Shown here one piece after another: positions 14,242 through 23,906 of a DNA stretch of 64,000 bases. Every line of letters begins with the position of its first letter. Position 1 is the first letter of the stretch. Below the pieces are notes generated by a model. That model was not told the origin of the DNA, did not search any database, and saw only the letters and a program-made list of their open reading frames with translations. The translations under genes and the position numbers were made by a program. Origin of the DNA: Stenotrophomonas sp. 610A2. Its GTDB lineage: Bacteria > Pseudomonadota > Gammaproteobacteria > Xanthomonadales > Xanthomonadaceae. The stretch covers positions 1,798,001-1,862,000 of the forward strand of contig NZ_CP130832.1 of the NCBI RefSeq assembly GCF_030549615.1, in the 5' to 3' direction.

Positions 14242-14410
14242 GTACCACCTCCATGCGTGGGCGTGTGACAGAGAACAACGCGCGATGACACGGGACGGGG
14301 TTGCTCGACTGTGTCCCGTAGCTGCAGTGCGCCTTTTATTCACGCGTTCGGCAAGCGGGGCGGTCGTTCCTGGTCAGCTGGCGGACAGCTTGAGGGGGCA
14401 GGCCGGCGGT

Positions 14411-14509
14411 TGTAGGAGCGGCGTAAGCCGCGAAGCAGATGGATCCGAAGATGGCACAGCTGCCAATGGCTTCATTGGTGTCAGCTTCGCGGCTTACGCC
14501 GCTCCTACA
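14411..14509. repeat. REP-type inverted pair (GGAGCGGC family)
   Basis: Two inverted arms of 26 bases, 14411-14436 and 14484-14509, with core GGAGCGGCGTAAGCCGC. The same arms recur at 28448, 32398-32496 and 49725-49841. Such pairs lie only between genes here. The rest of the 14242-14587 gap holds nothing else recognisable. Confidence 0.85.
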
Positions 14510-14587
14510 GACGAGGGCGGAATTGTGGAGGTCCGTTGGCGAGCAGCCCCGGATGCGCTGGGCTACCGGTCGGCGAGCTGCTTGGCC

Positions 14588-14619
14588 AAAACAAAACGGC
14601 GCCCGAAGGCGCCGTTCTT
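14588..14619 (-). terminator. Rho-independent terminator of the SIMPL gene
   Basis: On the minus strand: stem AACGGCGCC / GGCGCCGTT around loop TTCG, then TTGTTTT, just after the stop of the SIMPL gene. Confidence 0.85.
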
Positions 14620-14638
14620 ACTACAGCCACCGGCTGGT

Positions 14639-15376
14639 TCAGCGGCCCAGCTCGAACACCACGTCGAGGTTGACCGACACGGTGGTTTCGCCCGGCGACA
14701 CCGCAGTGTCCATTTCCGCCTTGGCGCTGCGGCCGGCGGCCATGGCCATCATCGGCATCGGGCGGAAGCCGCCCTGGCTGCCTTCGGAAATGCTGACGAT
14801 GCGGCGCACGCGCAGACCCAGCGACTTGGCATAGGTTTCGGCGCGGGCCTGGGCCTTCTTCAGCGCGGCCAGGCGGGCTTCGTCGTAGACCGGCTCGGGC
14901 TGGTCGATCTCGAAGCTGGGGCCATTGATCTGGTTTGCGCCCTGCGCGGCCAGGCTGTCCAGCACCTTGCCCAGTTTGGTGATGTCGCGCACCTTCAGGC
15001 TGACGGTGTTGTTGGCCTGGTAGCCGGTGATCTTCGGCGCCTCGTTCTCGGCATAGCGGTACTGCGGGCTGAGGTTGATGCCGCTGGTCTGGATGTCGCG
15101 CTCGGCGATGCCGGCGGCCTTGATCGCAGCCATCACCTTGTCCATCTGCACGGCGTTGTCGCGCATGGCGGTGTTGCCATCGGCTGCCTGGGTGACCACG
15201 CCGGCGGACAGCGTGGCCACGTCCGGAACCCGGTGTGCTTCGGCCTGGGCGGACACATTGAGCAGGGTAGCGTCGCTGGCCACGACGGTGGGCACGGTTT
15301 GGGCGTGGGCGGTCATCGAGGCTCCCAGGGCGAGTGACAGGGACAGCAGCAGTGGAGCAAGGGCAGTACGGCGCAT
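14639..15376 (-). CDS. SIMPL domain (DUF541) periplasmic protein
   Basis: A 245-residue protein with a signal peptide (residues 1-25, ending TAHAQ). The mature part matches SIMPL/DUF541: an N-terminal strand LLNVSAQAEAHRVPDVATL, then IQTSGINLSPQYRYAENEAP, and a C-terminal strand ETTVSVNLDVVFEL. The family forms ring-like periplasmic or outer-membrane-associated oligomers; the role in this organism is unknown. A strong terminator follows. It is a single-gene unit, divergent from maf. Confidence 0.9.
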   Translation of the reverse strand: MRRTALAPLLLSLSLALGASMTAHAQTVPTVVASDATLLNVSAQAEAHRVPDVATLSAGVVTQAADGNTAMRDNAVQMDKVMAAIKAAGIAERDIQTSGINLSPQYRYAENEAPKITGYQANNTVSLKVRDITKLGKVLDSLAAQGANQINGPSFEIDQPEPVYDEARLAALKKAQARAETYAKSLGLRVRRIVSISEGSQGGFRPMPMMAMAAGRSAKAEMDTAVSPGETTVSVNLDVVFELGR

Positions 15377-15507
15377 GGTGATCCTCCTTGGATGGATCGT
15401 GAAAGTGACTACAGGGCGATGAACGGGTGGTGAGCCGGCTCGGGGTTGCGGTGACTTTGACGTCTTTGCCGATCATTCAGCTAGCCGCCGCAGGTTATGC
15501 TTCCGCG

Positions 15508-16104
15508 ATGCTTTATCTTGCCTCCCGCTCCCCCCACCGCAACGAACTCCTTTCCCGCCTCGACGTGCCATTCCGGGCGTTGGATCTGGACGTGCCTGAA
15601 GTGCGGGCGGAAGGTGAACCCGCCGAAGCCTACGTGCGGCGGGTAGCCTTGGACAAGGCGCAGGCTGGTCTGGCCCTGGTGGCCGACGATCCGCAGGCGG
15701 TGGTACTGGGCTCGGATACCGAGGTGGTGCTGGGTGACCGGGTCTATGGCAAGCCGGCCGATGCCGCCGACGCGGCAGCCATGCTGGCCTCGTTGGCCGG
15801 GCGCACGCACCGGGTGATCACCGTGGTGGCCCTGGCCGCCGCCGGCCGACATGTGCTGGAAACGGTGATCTCGGAAGTGAGCTTCGCGCCGATGAGCGCG
15901 GCGCAGATCGAGGCCTACGTCGCCACCGGTGAGCCGATGGGCAAGGCTGGCGGCTATGCCATCCAGGGCGGGGCGGAGCGTTTCATCAGTCATTTGGCGG
16001 GCAGCTACTCCGGGGTGATGGGGCTGCCGCTGCAGCAGACCGCCGTGTTGCTGGCGGCCTTTGCCGCCGGCGCGGCCGACGATTCCATGGACAAGGGGGA
16101 GTGA
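15508..16104 (+). CDS. maf: Maf-like nucleoside triphosphate pyrophosphatase
   Basis: A 198-residue Maf protein: N-terminus [20 protein letters not shown], the substrate region [10 protein letters not shown], and [15 protein letters not shown] near the end. Maf enzymes hydrolyse non-canonical nucleoside triphosphates (dTTP/UTP or modified pyrimidines) to the monophosphate. ATG at 15508 is the start that matches the family; frame upstream is non-coding. It is the first gene of the conserved maf-rng-yhdP-tldD run and its stop lies just before rng. Confidence 0.95.
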   Translation: MLYLASRSPHRNELLSRLDVPFRALDLDVPEVRAEGEPAEAYVRRVALDKAQAGLALVADDPQAVVLGSDTEVVLGDRVYGKPADAADAAAMLASLAGRTHRVITVVALAAAGRHVLETVISEVSFAPMSAAQIEAYVATGEPMGKAGGYAIQGGAERFISHLAGSYSGVMGLPLQQTAVLLAAFAAGAADDSMDKGE

Positions 16105-16109
16105 AGGAC

Positions 16110-17600
16110 GTGTCCGAAGAGATCCTGGTCAATGTCACCCCGCGCGAAACCCGCGTGGCAGTGATTGAAAACGGCATGTTGCAGGAACTGCATATCGAGC
16201 GCGGTTGGCGCCGTGGCGTGGTCGGCAACATCTACAAGGGCAAGGTGCAGCGGGTGATGCCGGGCATGCAGGCCGCGTTCGTCGAGGTGGGGCTGGACCG
16301 CGCTGCGTTCCTGCATGCCAACGACGTGGTGCGTCCGGCACCGGTGGCGGCCGATACCGACGAAACCGCGCCCAGCCTGCCGTTGCCGTCCTCGGTGCCG
16401 ATCGTGGAGTTGCTGCGCGACGGCCAGGACGTGGTGGTGCAGGTGGTCAAGGACCCGATCAGCACCAAGGGCGCGCGCCTGACCACGCAGATCAGCATTC
16501 CCTCGCGTTACCTGGTGCTGCTGCCGCAGTCGAAGATGGTCGGCGTCTCGGCGCGCATCGAGGATGAAGGCGAGCGCGCGCGGCTGAAATCGCTGGTCAC
16601 CGAGATCTCGGCGCAGCACGGCGGCTACGGCTACATCGTGCGCACCAATGCCGAGGGCCAGCCGGCCGAGGCACTGGCCGAAGATATTTCCTATCTGTCG
16701 CGGGTATGGGCGGTGGTGGAACGGCGTGGTCGCGAAGCGCCGCCGTGCAGCATCATCTATGAAGACCTGAGCCTGCCGCTGCGTTCGGTACGCGACCTGA
16801 TCCGCAAGGACGTGGACAAGGTCAAGGTCGACTCCAAGGAGACCTTCACCCAGCTGCAGGCCTTCGTCGCCAAATACATGCCGGTGCTGGGCGAGAAGCT
16901 GGAGCTGTATACCGGCGACCGTCCGATCTTCGACATGTTCGGGGTCGAGGACGAGATCGTCCGCGCCTTGAACAAGCAGGTGCCGCTCAAGTCCGGTGGC
17001 TACCTGGTCATCGACCAGACCGAGGCGATGACCACCATCGACGTCAACACCGGTTCCTTCGTCGGCCAGCGCAATCTGGAAGAAACCGTGTTCCGCACCA
17101 ACCTGGAGGCGGCGCAGACGGTGGCGCGGCAGCTGCGGCTGCGCAACCTGGGCGGCATCATCATCATCGACTTCATCGACATGGATGACGCCGAGCATCG
17201 CCGCCAGGTGCTGCGCACGCTGGAAAAGGCGCTTGCGCGCGACCACGCCAAGACCACGGTGTATGACTTCTCGCCGCTGGGTCTGGTCGAAATGACCCGC
17301 AAGCGCACCGTCGAGAGCCTGGAAAGGCAGCTGTCGGAAACCTGCCCGCAGTGCAGTGGCCGCGGCAGCATCAAAACCGCCGAAACCGTAACTTATGAGA
17401 TCTTCCGCGAGATCACCCGTGCCGTGCGTCAGTTCGAGGCCGCGCGCCTGCTGGTGATTGCATCGAGCAAAGTGGTCGCGCGCATCACCGACGAAGAGTC
17501 GGCAGCGGTGGCCGAGCTGGAGGAGTTCCTCGGCAAGAGCATCCGCTTCCAGGCGGATGATCAGTACCTGCAGGAGCAGTTCGATGTTGTACTGCTCTGA
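16110..17600 (+). CDS. rng: Ribonuclease G
   Basis: A 496-residue RNase E/G family endoribonuclease that matures the 16S rRNA 5' end. It begins SEEILVNVTP as in other RNase G proteins, from a GTG (16110) with GGGGGAG in front; a GTG three codons earlier is the alternative. An S1 domain follows (about 35-115). The catalytic DNase-I-like domain carries Asp311 (TIDVNTGSFVG) and Asp354 (IIIIDFIDMDD), and the zinc-link CPQC follows near residue 412. RNase E's long C-terminal scaffold is absent, confirming RNase G. Confidence 0.95.
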   Translation: MSEEILVNVTPRETRVAVIENGMLQELHIERGWRRGVVGNIYKGKVQRVMPGMQAAFVEVGLDRAAFLHANDVVRPAPVAADTDETAPSLPLPSSVPIVELLRDGQDVVVQVVKDPISTKGARLTTQISIPSRYLVLLPQSKMVGVSARIEDEGERARLKSLVTEISAQHGGYGYIVRTNAEGQPAEALAEDISYLSRVWAVVERRGREAPPCSIIYEDLSLPLRSVRDLIRKDVDKVKVDSKETFTQLQAFVAKYMPVLGEKLELYTGDRPIFDMFGVEDEIVRALNKQVPLKSGGYLVIDQTEAMTTIDVNTGSFVGQRNLEETVFRTNLEAAQTVARQLRLRNLGGIIIIDFIDMDDAEHRRQVLRTLEKALARDHAKTTVYDFSPLGLVEMTRKRTVESLERQLSETCPQCSGRGSIKTAETVTYEIFREITRAVRQFEAARLLVIASSKVVARITDEESAAVAELEEFLGKSIRFQADDQYLQEQFDVVLL

Positions 17601-17603
17601 ACG

Positions 17604-17638
17604 AGCTCACTTCGCGGCACGGAAGCACGAAGTGAGCT
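17604..17638 (+). promoter_or_regulatory. Hairpin between rng and yhdP
   Basis: Perfect 11-bp inverted repeat AGCTCACTTCG / CGAAGTGAGCT with a 13-base loop, filling the 39-base gap and ending 2 bases before the yhdP ATG. It would hide the ribosome binding region; no T-run. It could dampen yhdP translation or mark a processing site. Confidence 0.5.
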
Positions 17639-17639
17639 G

Positions 17640-20600
17640 ATGACCACGCTGTTGCGCCACCGCCTACGCCGCTTCCGTCGCTACGCCTTGATGGCATTGG
17701 CGATCGCGTTGGTGTGCGTGGCGCTGCTGGTTGGCACGGTCAGCCAGCTGTTGCCGATGGTCGAGGCGCATCCGGACAAGGTTGCGGCGTGGCTCAGCGA
17801 GCGCGCCGGGCAACCGGTGGCGTTTGACCGCCTGGACACGCGCTGGACCCGGCGCGGCCCGTTGCTGCAGCTCGATGGCTTGCGGGTTGGCCAGGGCGAA
17901 GGTGTACGCATTGGCCAGGCGGAAGTGCTGGTGGCGGTGTACTCGGGCCTGCTGCCCGGCGCGCCGCTGACCGAACTGCGCCTGCGTGGGCTGGCACTGA
18001 CCCTGCAACGTGCCGATGACGGCCGTTGGTCGGTGCGTGGCCTGCCCGAGTCCAAGACCGGCGGCGATCCACTGGACACCCTGCGCCGACTCGGCGAGCT
18101 GCAGGTGATTGGCGGGCAACTGCAGGTGCAGGCGCCATCGATTGGTCTGCAGACCCATATTCCGCGTATCGACCTGCGCCTGCGCGTGGACGGTGAGCGT
18201 CTGCGGGTAGGTGCCAAGGGTTGGATAGATACGAATGCTGCGCCGGTCACCGCCGTGCTGGATTTCCAGCGCCAGCGCGGTGACGGGCAGGCCTGGTTCT
18301 CGGCCGATCCGGCCGAACTGGGTGCATGGTCTTCGCTGCTGAGGTTTGCCGGGGTGCAGTTGCGGCAAGGCAGGGGCGAACTGCAGAGCTGGGTACAGCT
18401 GCAGGACAACCGGGTGGTGGCGGTCAGCGCCGAAGGCGAGCTGGACGATGTACAGCTTGCCGGCGCGCCGTTGCCGGACGCCGCCGCCGCACCTACCGTG
18501 GCTTTCAGCAAGTTGCAGCTGCGCGCGCGCTGGAAGGCGATCGATGGCGGTTGGCGACTGGATGCCCCCCGCCTGCGGATCGCGGGCGACGGCAGCACGC
18601 AGGCGCTGGATGGGCTGTTGCTGGCCGGCGGCAAGCATTTCGCGGTGCAGGGCAAGCAGCTTGATGCCGGCCCGCTGCTGCAGGTGTTGGCGCTCAGTGA
18701 TCGGCTGGAGCCCAGCCTGCGACGCTGGCTGCACCGCTCGCAGCCGTCCCTGCGCTTTGCCGATATCAGTTTGGTTGGCGCTGCCGACGGCCCGTTGCGG
18801 GCAAGCGGCGAGTTGCTGGATGCAAGTTTCGCAGCGGTTGGCGGCAGCCCGGGTTTGAGTGGCCTGCGTGGTCATTTTGAGGGTGATGCGCAGGCGTTCT
18901 CGCTGGGCCTGAAGCCGGACCATGTGGTGCGTTTTGACTGGCCGACCGGCTTTGGCGTGTTGCATGAGCTGCAGCTCTCCGGTGACCTGGTCGGCTGGCG
19001 CGAGGGCGACGGCTGGCAGGTAGGTACGCCAGCGCTGCGCGTGCAGGGCCAGAACTACGCGGCGGACGTGCGCGGCGGGCTGTGGTTCCAGGGTGATGGA
19101 ACGCGACCGTGGATCAATCTGGCAGCCAAGATCGACGATGTGCCGATGACCGCTGCCAAGCAGTTCTGGGTGCGCTCGAACATGAGCGAGGCGGCAGTGA
19201 AGTGGCTGGATGCGGCGCTGGTCGATGGCACCTTGCGCGGTGGTACCGGCCTGGCGGTGGGCGATCTGGATGATTGGCCCTTCGTTGGCAACAACGGCCG
19301 CTTCGAGGCGGGCGGGCACATCGACGATGGTTCGATCCGCTTCCAGCAGGATTGGCCGCTGATGCAGCACGTCAACGCCGACATCAACTTCATCGGCGGC
19401 GGTTTTGATTTGACTGGCCGCGGCGAGCTGGCCGGGGTCAAGGTGGATCACCTGCGCGCCGGCATTGCCAGCTTCGCCGAATCCAAGCTGGTGGTGCAGG
19501 CCAACACCGTCGACGAGAGTGCGCGCCTGCTGGCGATGCTGCGGCAGAGTCCGTTGCAGGCCAGCTATGGCGACACCCTGGACAACCTCAGCGTGGCCGG
19601 CCCTGCCGCGGTCAATTTCGATCTGCTGTTGCCGCTGCACCACGATGGCGGCGGGCACCTGCTGGGTGATGTTGATCTGCGCGGCGTACGCATGGCCGAC
19701 AAACGCTGGGACCTGCAGTTCGAGGGCGTGCGCGGCAAGGCCGCGTACAGCAGTGATGGCTTCGATGCGCCGGCGTTGCAGGTGCGGCATCAGGAACGCG
19801 ACGGCATGCTGGCGCTGCGCGCTGGCAAACCAGTGAAGGATCCGGCGCATGCATTCGAAGCCGAGCTCAGCGCCGATCTGGACGCAGGCAAACTGCTGGA
19901 TCGCGCGCCCGAACTGGCTTGGCTCAAGCCGTATGTGCATGGCACCTCGGCGTGGACGGTCGGTGTCAGCCTGCCCAAGGTTGCTACCGGCATGTCCAAC
20001 AATGCACCAACCCTGCTGACACTGCGCTCGGATCTGCAGGGCACGCGTCTGCAGCTGCCGGCGCCCTTGAACAAGCCGGCCGCCGATGCCCTGGCCACTA
20101 CCGTGCAGGCTGCCTTGCCGATGGGCGCGGGGCGTATCGATGTTTCGTTCGGCAAGCTGATGGCCCTGGCTGCGCGCAGCCAGAATGGCAAGACCGGCGT
20201 GCAGGTCACCATGGGCAGCGATACCGTCGATCACGAACCGCCGGCCGATGGGCTGGTGGTCAATGGACGCACGCCGTCGCTGGACGCACTGGAGTGGATC
20301 ACCCTGGCGCGCGGGGACGGCAACGACGGCGGCGATGGCGGTGTTGCGCTGAAACAAGTGGACGTTCTGGCTGACCAGCTGTTGATGGTGGGCGGACGCT
20401 TCGCGCAGACCCGCCTGCAGCTGCGGCCCGGTGCCGATGCGGTCGCCGTGCAACTGGATGGCCCGGCGCTGGCAGGCAATCTGCGCGTACCGACCGCCGA
20501 GGGCGGCACCGTCAGCGGGCAGCTGGCGCGGGTGTACTGGCAGGCCGCCAAGGCGGCAACCGCGGAGTCCAGCGACACCCCGGCAGAGCCGATCAACCCG

Positions 20601-21461
20601 GCCAAGATCCCGCCGTTGGCACTGGATATCGAAGACCTGCAGTTCGCCACGGTCAAGCTCGGCCAGACCCGTCTGCGCACGCGTCCGACCGGTGACGGCC
20701 TGCAGGTACAGGAACTGGCAATCCGCGCGCCGAAGCAGGTCATCGATGTGCACGGTGAGTGGCGTGGCATGGGCGCGCAGGCGCGTACCCAGGCGACGGC
20801 GCAGGTAGAGAGTGAAGACCTGGGCGATCTGCTGCAGCGTCTGGGCTATGCCGGGCAGCTGCGTGGCGGCCAGGGCAAGGTGAACCTGCAGGCCGGCTGG
20901 CAGGGCGGGCCGATGGCATTCAACATGGCCAGCCTGCAGGGCGGCATGGACATGAACCTGCGCAACGGCCAGCTGCTGGAAGTGGAACCCGGCGCTGGCC
21001 GCGTTCTGGGCTTGCTCAGCGTGGCGCAGCTGCCAAGGCGCCTGCTGTTCGACTTCCGTGACCTGTTCTCCAAAGGCCTGGCGTTCAACCACGTCGAAGG
21101 TGCGATGCGCTTTGGCAACGGACAGGCCAGCACCGACAAGATTGCCATCGAGTCGCCGGCGGCCGAGATCACCATCCGTGGCCAGGCCGATCTGGTCGCA
21201 CAGCAGTTCAACCAGACCATCGATGTGAACCCGCGCTCGGGCAACCTGCTGACGGTGGTCGGTGCGGTGGCCGGTGGCCCGGTCGGCGCGGCGGTCGGTG
21301 CGGCCGCCAACGCGGTGCTGGGCAAGCCACTGGGCGAGATCGGCTCCAAGACCTATAAGGTGACCGGACCCTGGAAAGATCCCAAGGTCGAGGTGCTGGA
21401 CCGTGACGCTGCCCGCATGCCGCCGCCAGCGGTTACCCCGGGCGCGTCCAGCGGCCCCTGA
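17640..21461 (+). CDS. yhdP: YhdP family AsmA-like envelope protein
   Basis: A 1273-residue protein with one N-terminal membrane anchor (about 15-35, ALMALAIALVCVALLVG) and a huge periplasmic part of repeated beta-strands, the AsmA/DUF3971 architecture. These proteins form a long hydrophobic groove bridging inner and outer membranes; in E. coli YhdP, with TamB and YdbH, carries phospholipid outward. C-terminal landmarks (NLLTVVGAVAGGPVGAAVG and SKTYKVTGPWKDPKVE, the AsmA C-terminal domain) are clear. Family length is about 1270, so it is full. It lies between rng and tldD as in E. coli. Confidence 0.95.
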   Translation: MTTLLRHRLRRFRRYALMALAIALVCVALLVGTVSQLLPMVEAHPDKVAAWLSERAGQPVAFDRLDTRWTRRGPLLQLDGLRVGQGEGVRIGQAEVLVAVYSGLLPGAPLTELRLRGLALTLQRADDGRWSVRGLPESKTGGDPLDTLRRLGELQVIGGQLQVQAPSIGLQTHIPRIDLRLRVDGERLRVGAKGWIDTNAAPVTAVLDFQRQRGDGQAWFSADPAELGAWSSLLRFAGVQLRQGRGELQSWVQLQDNRVVAVSAEGELDDVQLAGAPLPDAAAAPTVAFSKLQLRARWKAIDGGWRLDAPRLRIAGDGSTQALDGLLLAGGKHFAVQGKQLDAGPLLQVLALSDRLEPSLRRWLHRSQPSLRFADISLVGAADGPLRASGELLDASFAAVGGSPGLSGLRGHFEGDAQAFSLGLKPDHVVRFDWPTGFGVLHELQLSGDLVGWREGDGWQVGTPALRVQGQNYAADVRGGLWFQGDGTRPWINLAAKIDDVPMTAAKQFWVRSNMSEAAVKWLDAALVDGTLRGGTGLAVGDLDDWPFVGNNGRFEAGGHIDDGSIRFQQDWPLMQHVNADINFIGGGFDLTGRGELAGVKVDHLRAGIASFAESKLVVQANTVDESARLLAMLRQSPLQASYGDTLDNLSVAGPAAVNFDLLLPLHHDGGGHLLGDVDLRGVRMADKRWDLQFEGVRGKAAYSSDGFDAPALQVRHQERDGMLALRAGKPVKDPAHAFEAELSADLDAGKLLDRAPELAWLKPYVHGTSAWTVGVSLPKVATGMSNNAPTLLTLRSDLQGTRLQLPAPLNKPAADALATTVQAALPMGAGRIDVSFGKLMALAARSQNGKTGVQVTMGSDTVDHEPPADGLVVNGRTPSLDALEWITLARGDGNDGGDGGVALKQVDVLADQLLMVGGRFAQTRLQLRPGADAVAVQLDGPALAGNLRVPTAEGGTVSGQLARVYWQAAKAATAESSDTPAEPINPAKIPPLALDIEDLQFATVKLGQTRLRTRPTGDGLQVQELAIRAPKQVIDVHGEWRGMGAQARTQATAQVESEDLGDLLQRLGYAGQLRGGQGKVNLQAGWQGGPMAFNMASLQGGMDMNLRNGQLLEVEPGAGRVLGLLSVAQLPRRLLFDFRDLFSKGLAFNHVEGAMRFGNGQASTDKIAIESPAAEITIRGQADLVAQQFNQTIDVNPRSGNLLTVVGAVAGGPVGAAVGAAANAVLGKPLGEIGSKTYKVTGPWKDPKVEVLDRDAARMPPPAVTPGASSGP

Positions 21462-21509
21462 ATCAGTGCAGGCTTGCATGAAGGCGGGCCTGCCCCCATC
21501 TGGAATGTC

Positions 21510-22955
21510 ATGACCGAAAACGCTCTCACGCTCGCCGAAACCCGCCTGTTGCTGCCTGCAGGACTGGATGCCAATCGCCTTGAACGCACCTTCGGCACCT
21601 TGCTGGGGCCGGGCATCGACTTCGGTGACCTGTACTTCCAGCATTCGCGCCGCGAGAGCTGGAGCGTGGAGGACGGCATCGTCAAGGACGGCGCGCACTC
21701 CATCGAGCAGGGCGTGGGGGTGCGCGCGATTGCCGGCGAGAAGACCGGTTTCGCGTACTCGGACGACATCCAGCCGGCGGCTCTGCTGGCTGCCGCACAG
21801 TCTGCGCGCGCGATCTCGCGCGAAGGCGGTGAGCAGAACGTGCGCTCACTGGTGCGTGGCAGTGGGCGCGCGCTGTACCCGGCACTCGACCCGGTCGACA
21901 GCATCGGCAACGAGGCCAAGGTGGAAGTGCTCAAGCGCCTGGATCGCTTCCTGCGCGCGGCGGATTCGCGCGTGCAGCAGGTGATGGTGAGCCTGTCCGG
22001 TGGTGTGGATACGGTGCTGATCGCGCGCAGTGACGGCGTGCTGGCCGCTGACGTGCGGCCGCTGGTACGTTTGAACGTGCAGGTCATCGTCGAGCAGAAC
22101 GGCCGTCGTGAATCCGGCTATGCCGGCGGCGGCGGTCGCTACAGTTACGAAGAATTGTTTGCCGGCGATCGCCCGGAGAATTTCGCCCGCGAGGCACTGC
22201 GCCAGGCGCTGGTGAACCTGGAGGCGATTCCAGCCCCGGCCGGCGTGATGCCGGTGGTGCTGGGCCCGGGCTGGCCCGGCGTGCTGCTGCACGAGGCGGT
22301 AGGCCACGGTCTGGAAGGCGACTTCAACCGCAAGGGCACCAGCGTCTACGCCGGTCGTATCGGCGAGCGCGTGGCCTCGCCAGGCGTGACCATCGTCGAT
22401 GACGGCACCCTCGACGGCCGCCGTGGTTCCCTGAACATTGACGACGAGGGCACGCCGACCCAGTGCACCACGCTGATCGAGGACGGCATCCTGGTTGGCT
22501 ACATGCAGGACACGCTCAACGCGCGCCTGATGGGTGTGGCGCCGACTGGCAATGGCCGCCGCGAATCGTTCGCGCACATGACCATGCCGCGCATGACCAA
22601 TACGTATATGCGCGCAGGCAACCATGATCCGCAGGAGATGATCCGCTCGGTGAAGAAGGGCCTGTACGCGGTCAACTTCGGTGGCGGCCAGGTCGACATC
22701 ACCAGCGGCAAGTACGTGTTCTCGGCGACCGAGGCCTACCTGATTGAAGATGGCAAGATCACCGCGCCGGTGAAGGGTGCGACGCTGATCGGCAACGGCC
22801 CGGAGACCATGCAGAAGGTGCGCATGATCGGCAACGATCTGGCGCTGGATGAAGGCGTGGGTATCTGCGGCAAGGACGGGCAAAGCGTGCCGGTCGGTGT
22901 TGGCCAGCCGTCGTTGCTGATTGATGGGCTGACGGTGGGTGGTACGCAGGCTTGA
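21510..22955 (+). CDS. tldD: Metalloprotease TldD
   Basis: A 481-residue TldD. The zinc motif HExxxH is intact at His261-His266 ([11 protein letters not shown]). TldD pairs with PmbA (TldE) to form a heterodimeric protease that trims modified peptides such as microcins and degrades unfolded peptides. The ATG at 21510 fits the family start; an ATG 12 codons earlier is possible. Last gene of the maf-rng-yhdP-tldD run; its partner pmbA is about 950 bases downstream with darP in between on the other strand. Confidence 0.95.
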   Translation: MTENALTLAETRLLLPAGLDANRLERTFGTLLGPGIDFGDLYFQHSRRESWSVEDGIVKDGAHSIEQGVGVRAIAGEKTGFAYSDDIQPAALLAAAQSARAISREGGEQNVRSLVRGSGRALYPALDPVDSIGNEAKVEVLKRLDRFLRAADSRVQQVMVSLSGGVDTVLIARSDGVLAADVRPLVRLNVQVIVEQNGRRESGYAGGGGRYSYEELFAGDRPENFAREALRQALVNLEAIPAPAGVMPVVLGPGWPGVLLHEAVGHGLEGDFNRKGTSVYAGRIGERVASPGVTIVDDGTLDGRRGSLNIDDEGTPTQCTTLIEDGILVGYMQDTLNARLMGVAPTGNGRRESFAHMTMPRMTNTYMRAGNHDPQEMIRSVKKGLYAVNFGGGQVDITSGKYVFSATEAYLIEDGKITAPVKGATLIGNGPETMQKVRMIGNDLALDEGVGICGKDGQSVPVGVGQPSLLIDGLTVGGTQA

Positions 22956-22974
22956 GTTTGAGGCTGAAGAGCCC

Positions 22975-23121
22975 CCCTCATCCGCCCTCCGGGCACCTTC
23001 TCCCGTAAACGGGAGAAGGGATTGCAGAGCTGCAGCTCGAGCTGACTCCGCCAAATTCCACATGCCAGCCGTCCCTTCTCCCGCGAGCGGGAGAAGGTGC
23101 CCCGAAAGGGGCGGATGAGGG
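22975..23121. repeat. Inverted pair of Xanthomonadaceae intergenic repeats
   Basis: Two related arms, 22975-23020 and 23073-23121, each with its own hairpin (CTTCTCCCG...CGGGAGAAG) and mirrored outer parts (CCCTCATCCGCC and GGCGGATGAGGG). The family recurs at 60331-60455. It fills the gap between tldD and darP and would also act as a bidirectional transcript end. Confidence 0.8.
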
Positions 23122-23171
23122 AAAGCTTTTCGCTGCAGAACCAAACCAGCAGCAACGCCCCTCAGTCCAGA

Positions 23172-23771
23172 TCAATCCTGCTCGTCGTCGCCATTCACAT
23201 CATCAGCAGCATCGTCATCATCGCCACCTACTTCCGCAGCCGCGCTCAGCACCGGCACCAGCATCAGCTCGCGCAATACCTGGTAGATCTCGCGGAAGGC
23301 GCGCGGCGGCTTGTTCTTGGCTTTCTCGGCCAGCGCGTTGCGCACCAGCGTGCGCAGGGCCTGGCGGTCGGCCTCCGGATGCTCGTCCAGCAGCTCGCCC
23401 AGGGCGACATCGCCCTCGGCCAGCAACCGCTCGCGCCAGCGCTCCATGCGGTGCATGATCGCCACTTCGCGGCGCGAGGTCTCGCTGTTGGCGTCCAGCG
23501 CGTTGCGGATCGCGTCCAGCGTCTCGTCTTCCTCGCGGCGCATCTGCTTGGCCAGGAAGGCCAGCTGGCGCTTGCGCGCGCCATGCGAGGTGATGCGCTT
23601 GGAGTACTCGATGTGTTCCAGCAGGCCTTCCGGGATCGGCAGGCGCGCCAGCTGCGCCGGGGTCAGCTCCACCAGGGTTTCGCCCAGCGCCAGCACTTCC
23701 AGCGCTTCGCGCCGGTTCTGGCTACGGCTTTCACCCAAAAATTCACCGGTTTCTTGATCGCGTCCGCGCAT
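23172..23771 (-). CDS. darP: Ribosome-associated protein DarP (YjgA, DUF615)
   Basis: A 199-residue helical protein of the YjgA family: [40 protein letters not shown] and [16 protein letters not shown] are typical. DarP binds the 50S subunit and assists late assembly. The last 20 residues are a run of Asp/Glu ([10 protein letters not shown]...), a species-specific acidic tail. It is divergent from pmbA, the same neighbour as in E. coli. Confidence 0.95.
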   Translation of the reverse strand: MRGRDQETGEFLGESRSQNRREALEVLALGETLVELTPAQLARLPIPEGLLEHIEYSKRITSHGARKRQLAFLAKQMRREEDETLDAIRNALDANSETSRREVAIMHRMERWRERLLAEGDVALGELLDEHPEADRQALRTLVRNALAEKAKNKPPRAFREIYQVLRELMLVPVLSAAAEVGGDDDDAADDVNGDDEQD

Positions 23772-23906
23772 CGCACTGCTACCTACTAAACTTCATGACA
23801 GGAAAGCCTGGCGCTCGCCGGGCTCCACGAAAAATCCACGTCACGCCGCCGCCAGTCGTGCAAGACCGGGCAGATGTGAAGGGATTTGGCCACCAAGGAT
23901 AAAGCA

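Noticed and set aside
14411..14509. Inverted repeat read as a terminator of the TonB or SIMPL gene
   Set aside because: The same arms recur at several intergenic places with no T-run, so it is a dispersed repeat; a separate true terminator is present at 14588-14619.
17664..21698. A 1344-codon open frame on the minus strand opposite yhdP and the start of tldD
   Set aside because: It is the complement shadow of two well-conserved genes in GC-rich DNA: no ribosome binding site, no domain, and amino acids biased to Gln, Arg, Ala and His as expected from reversed codons.
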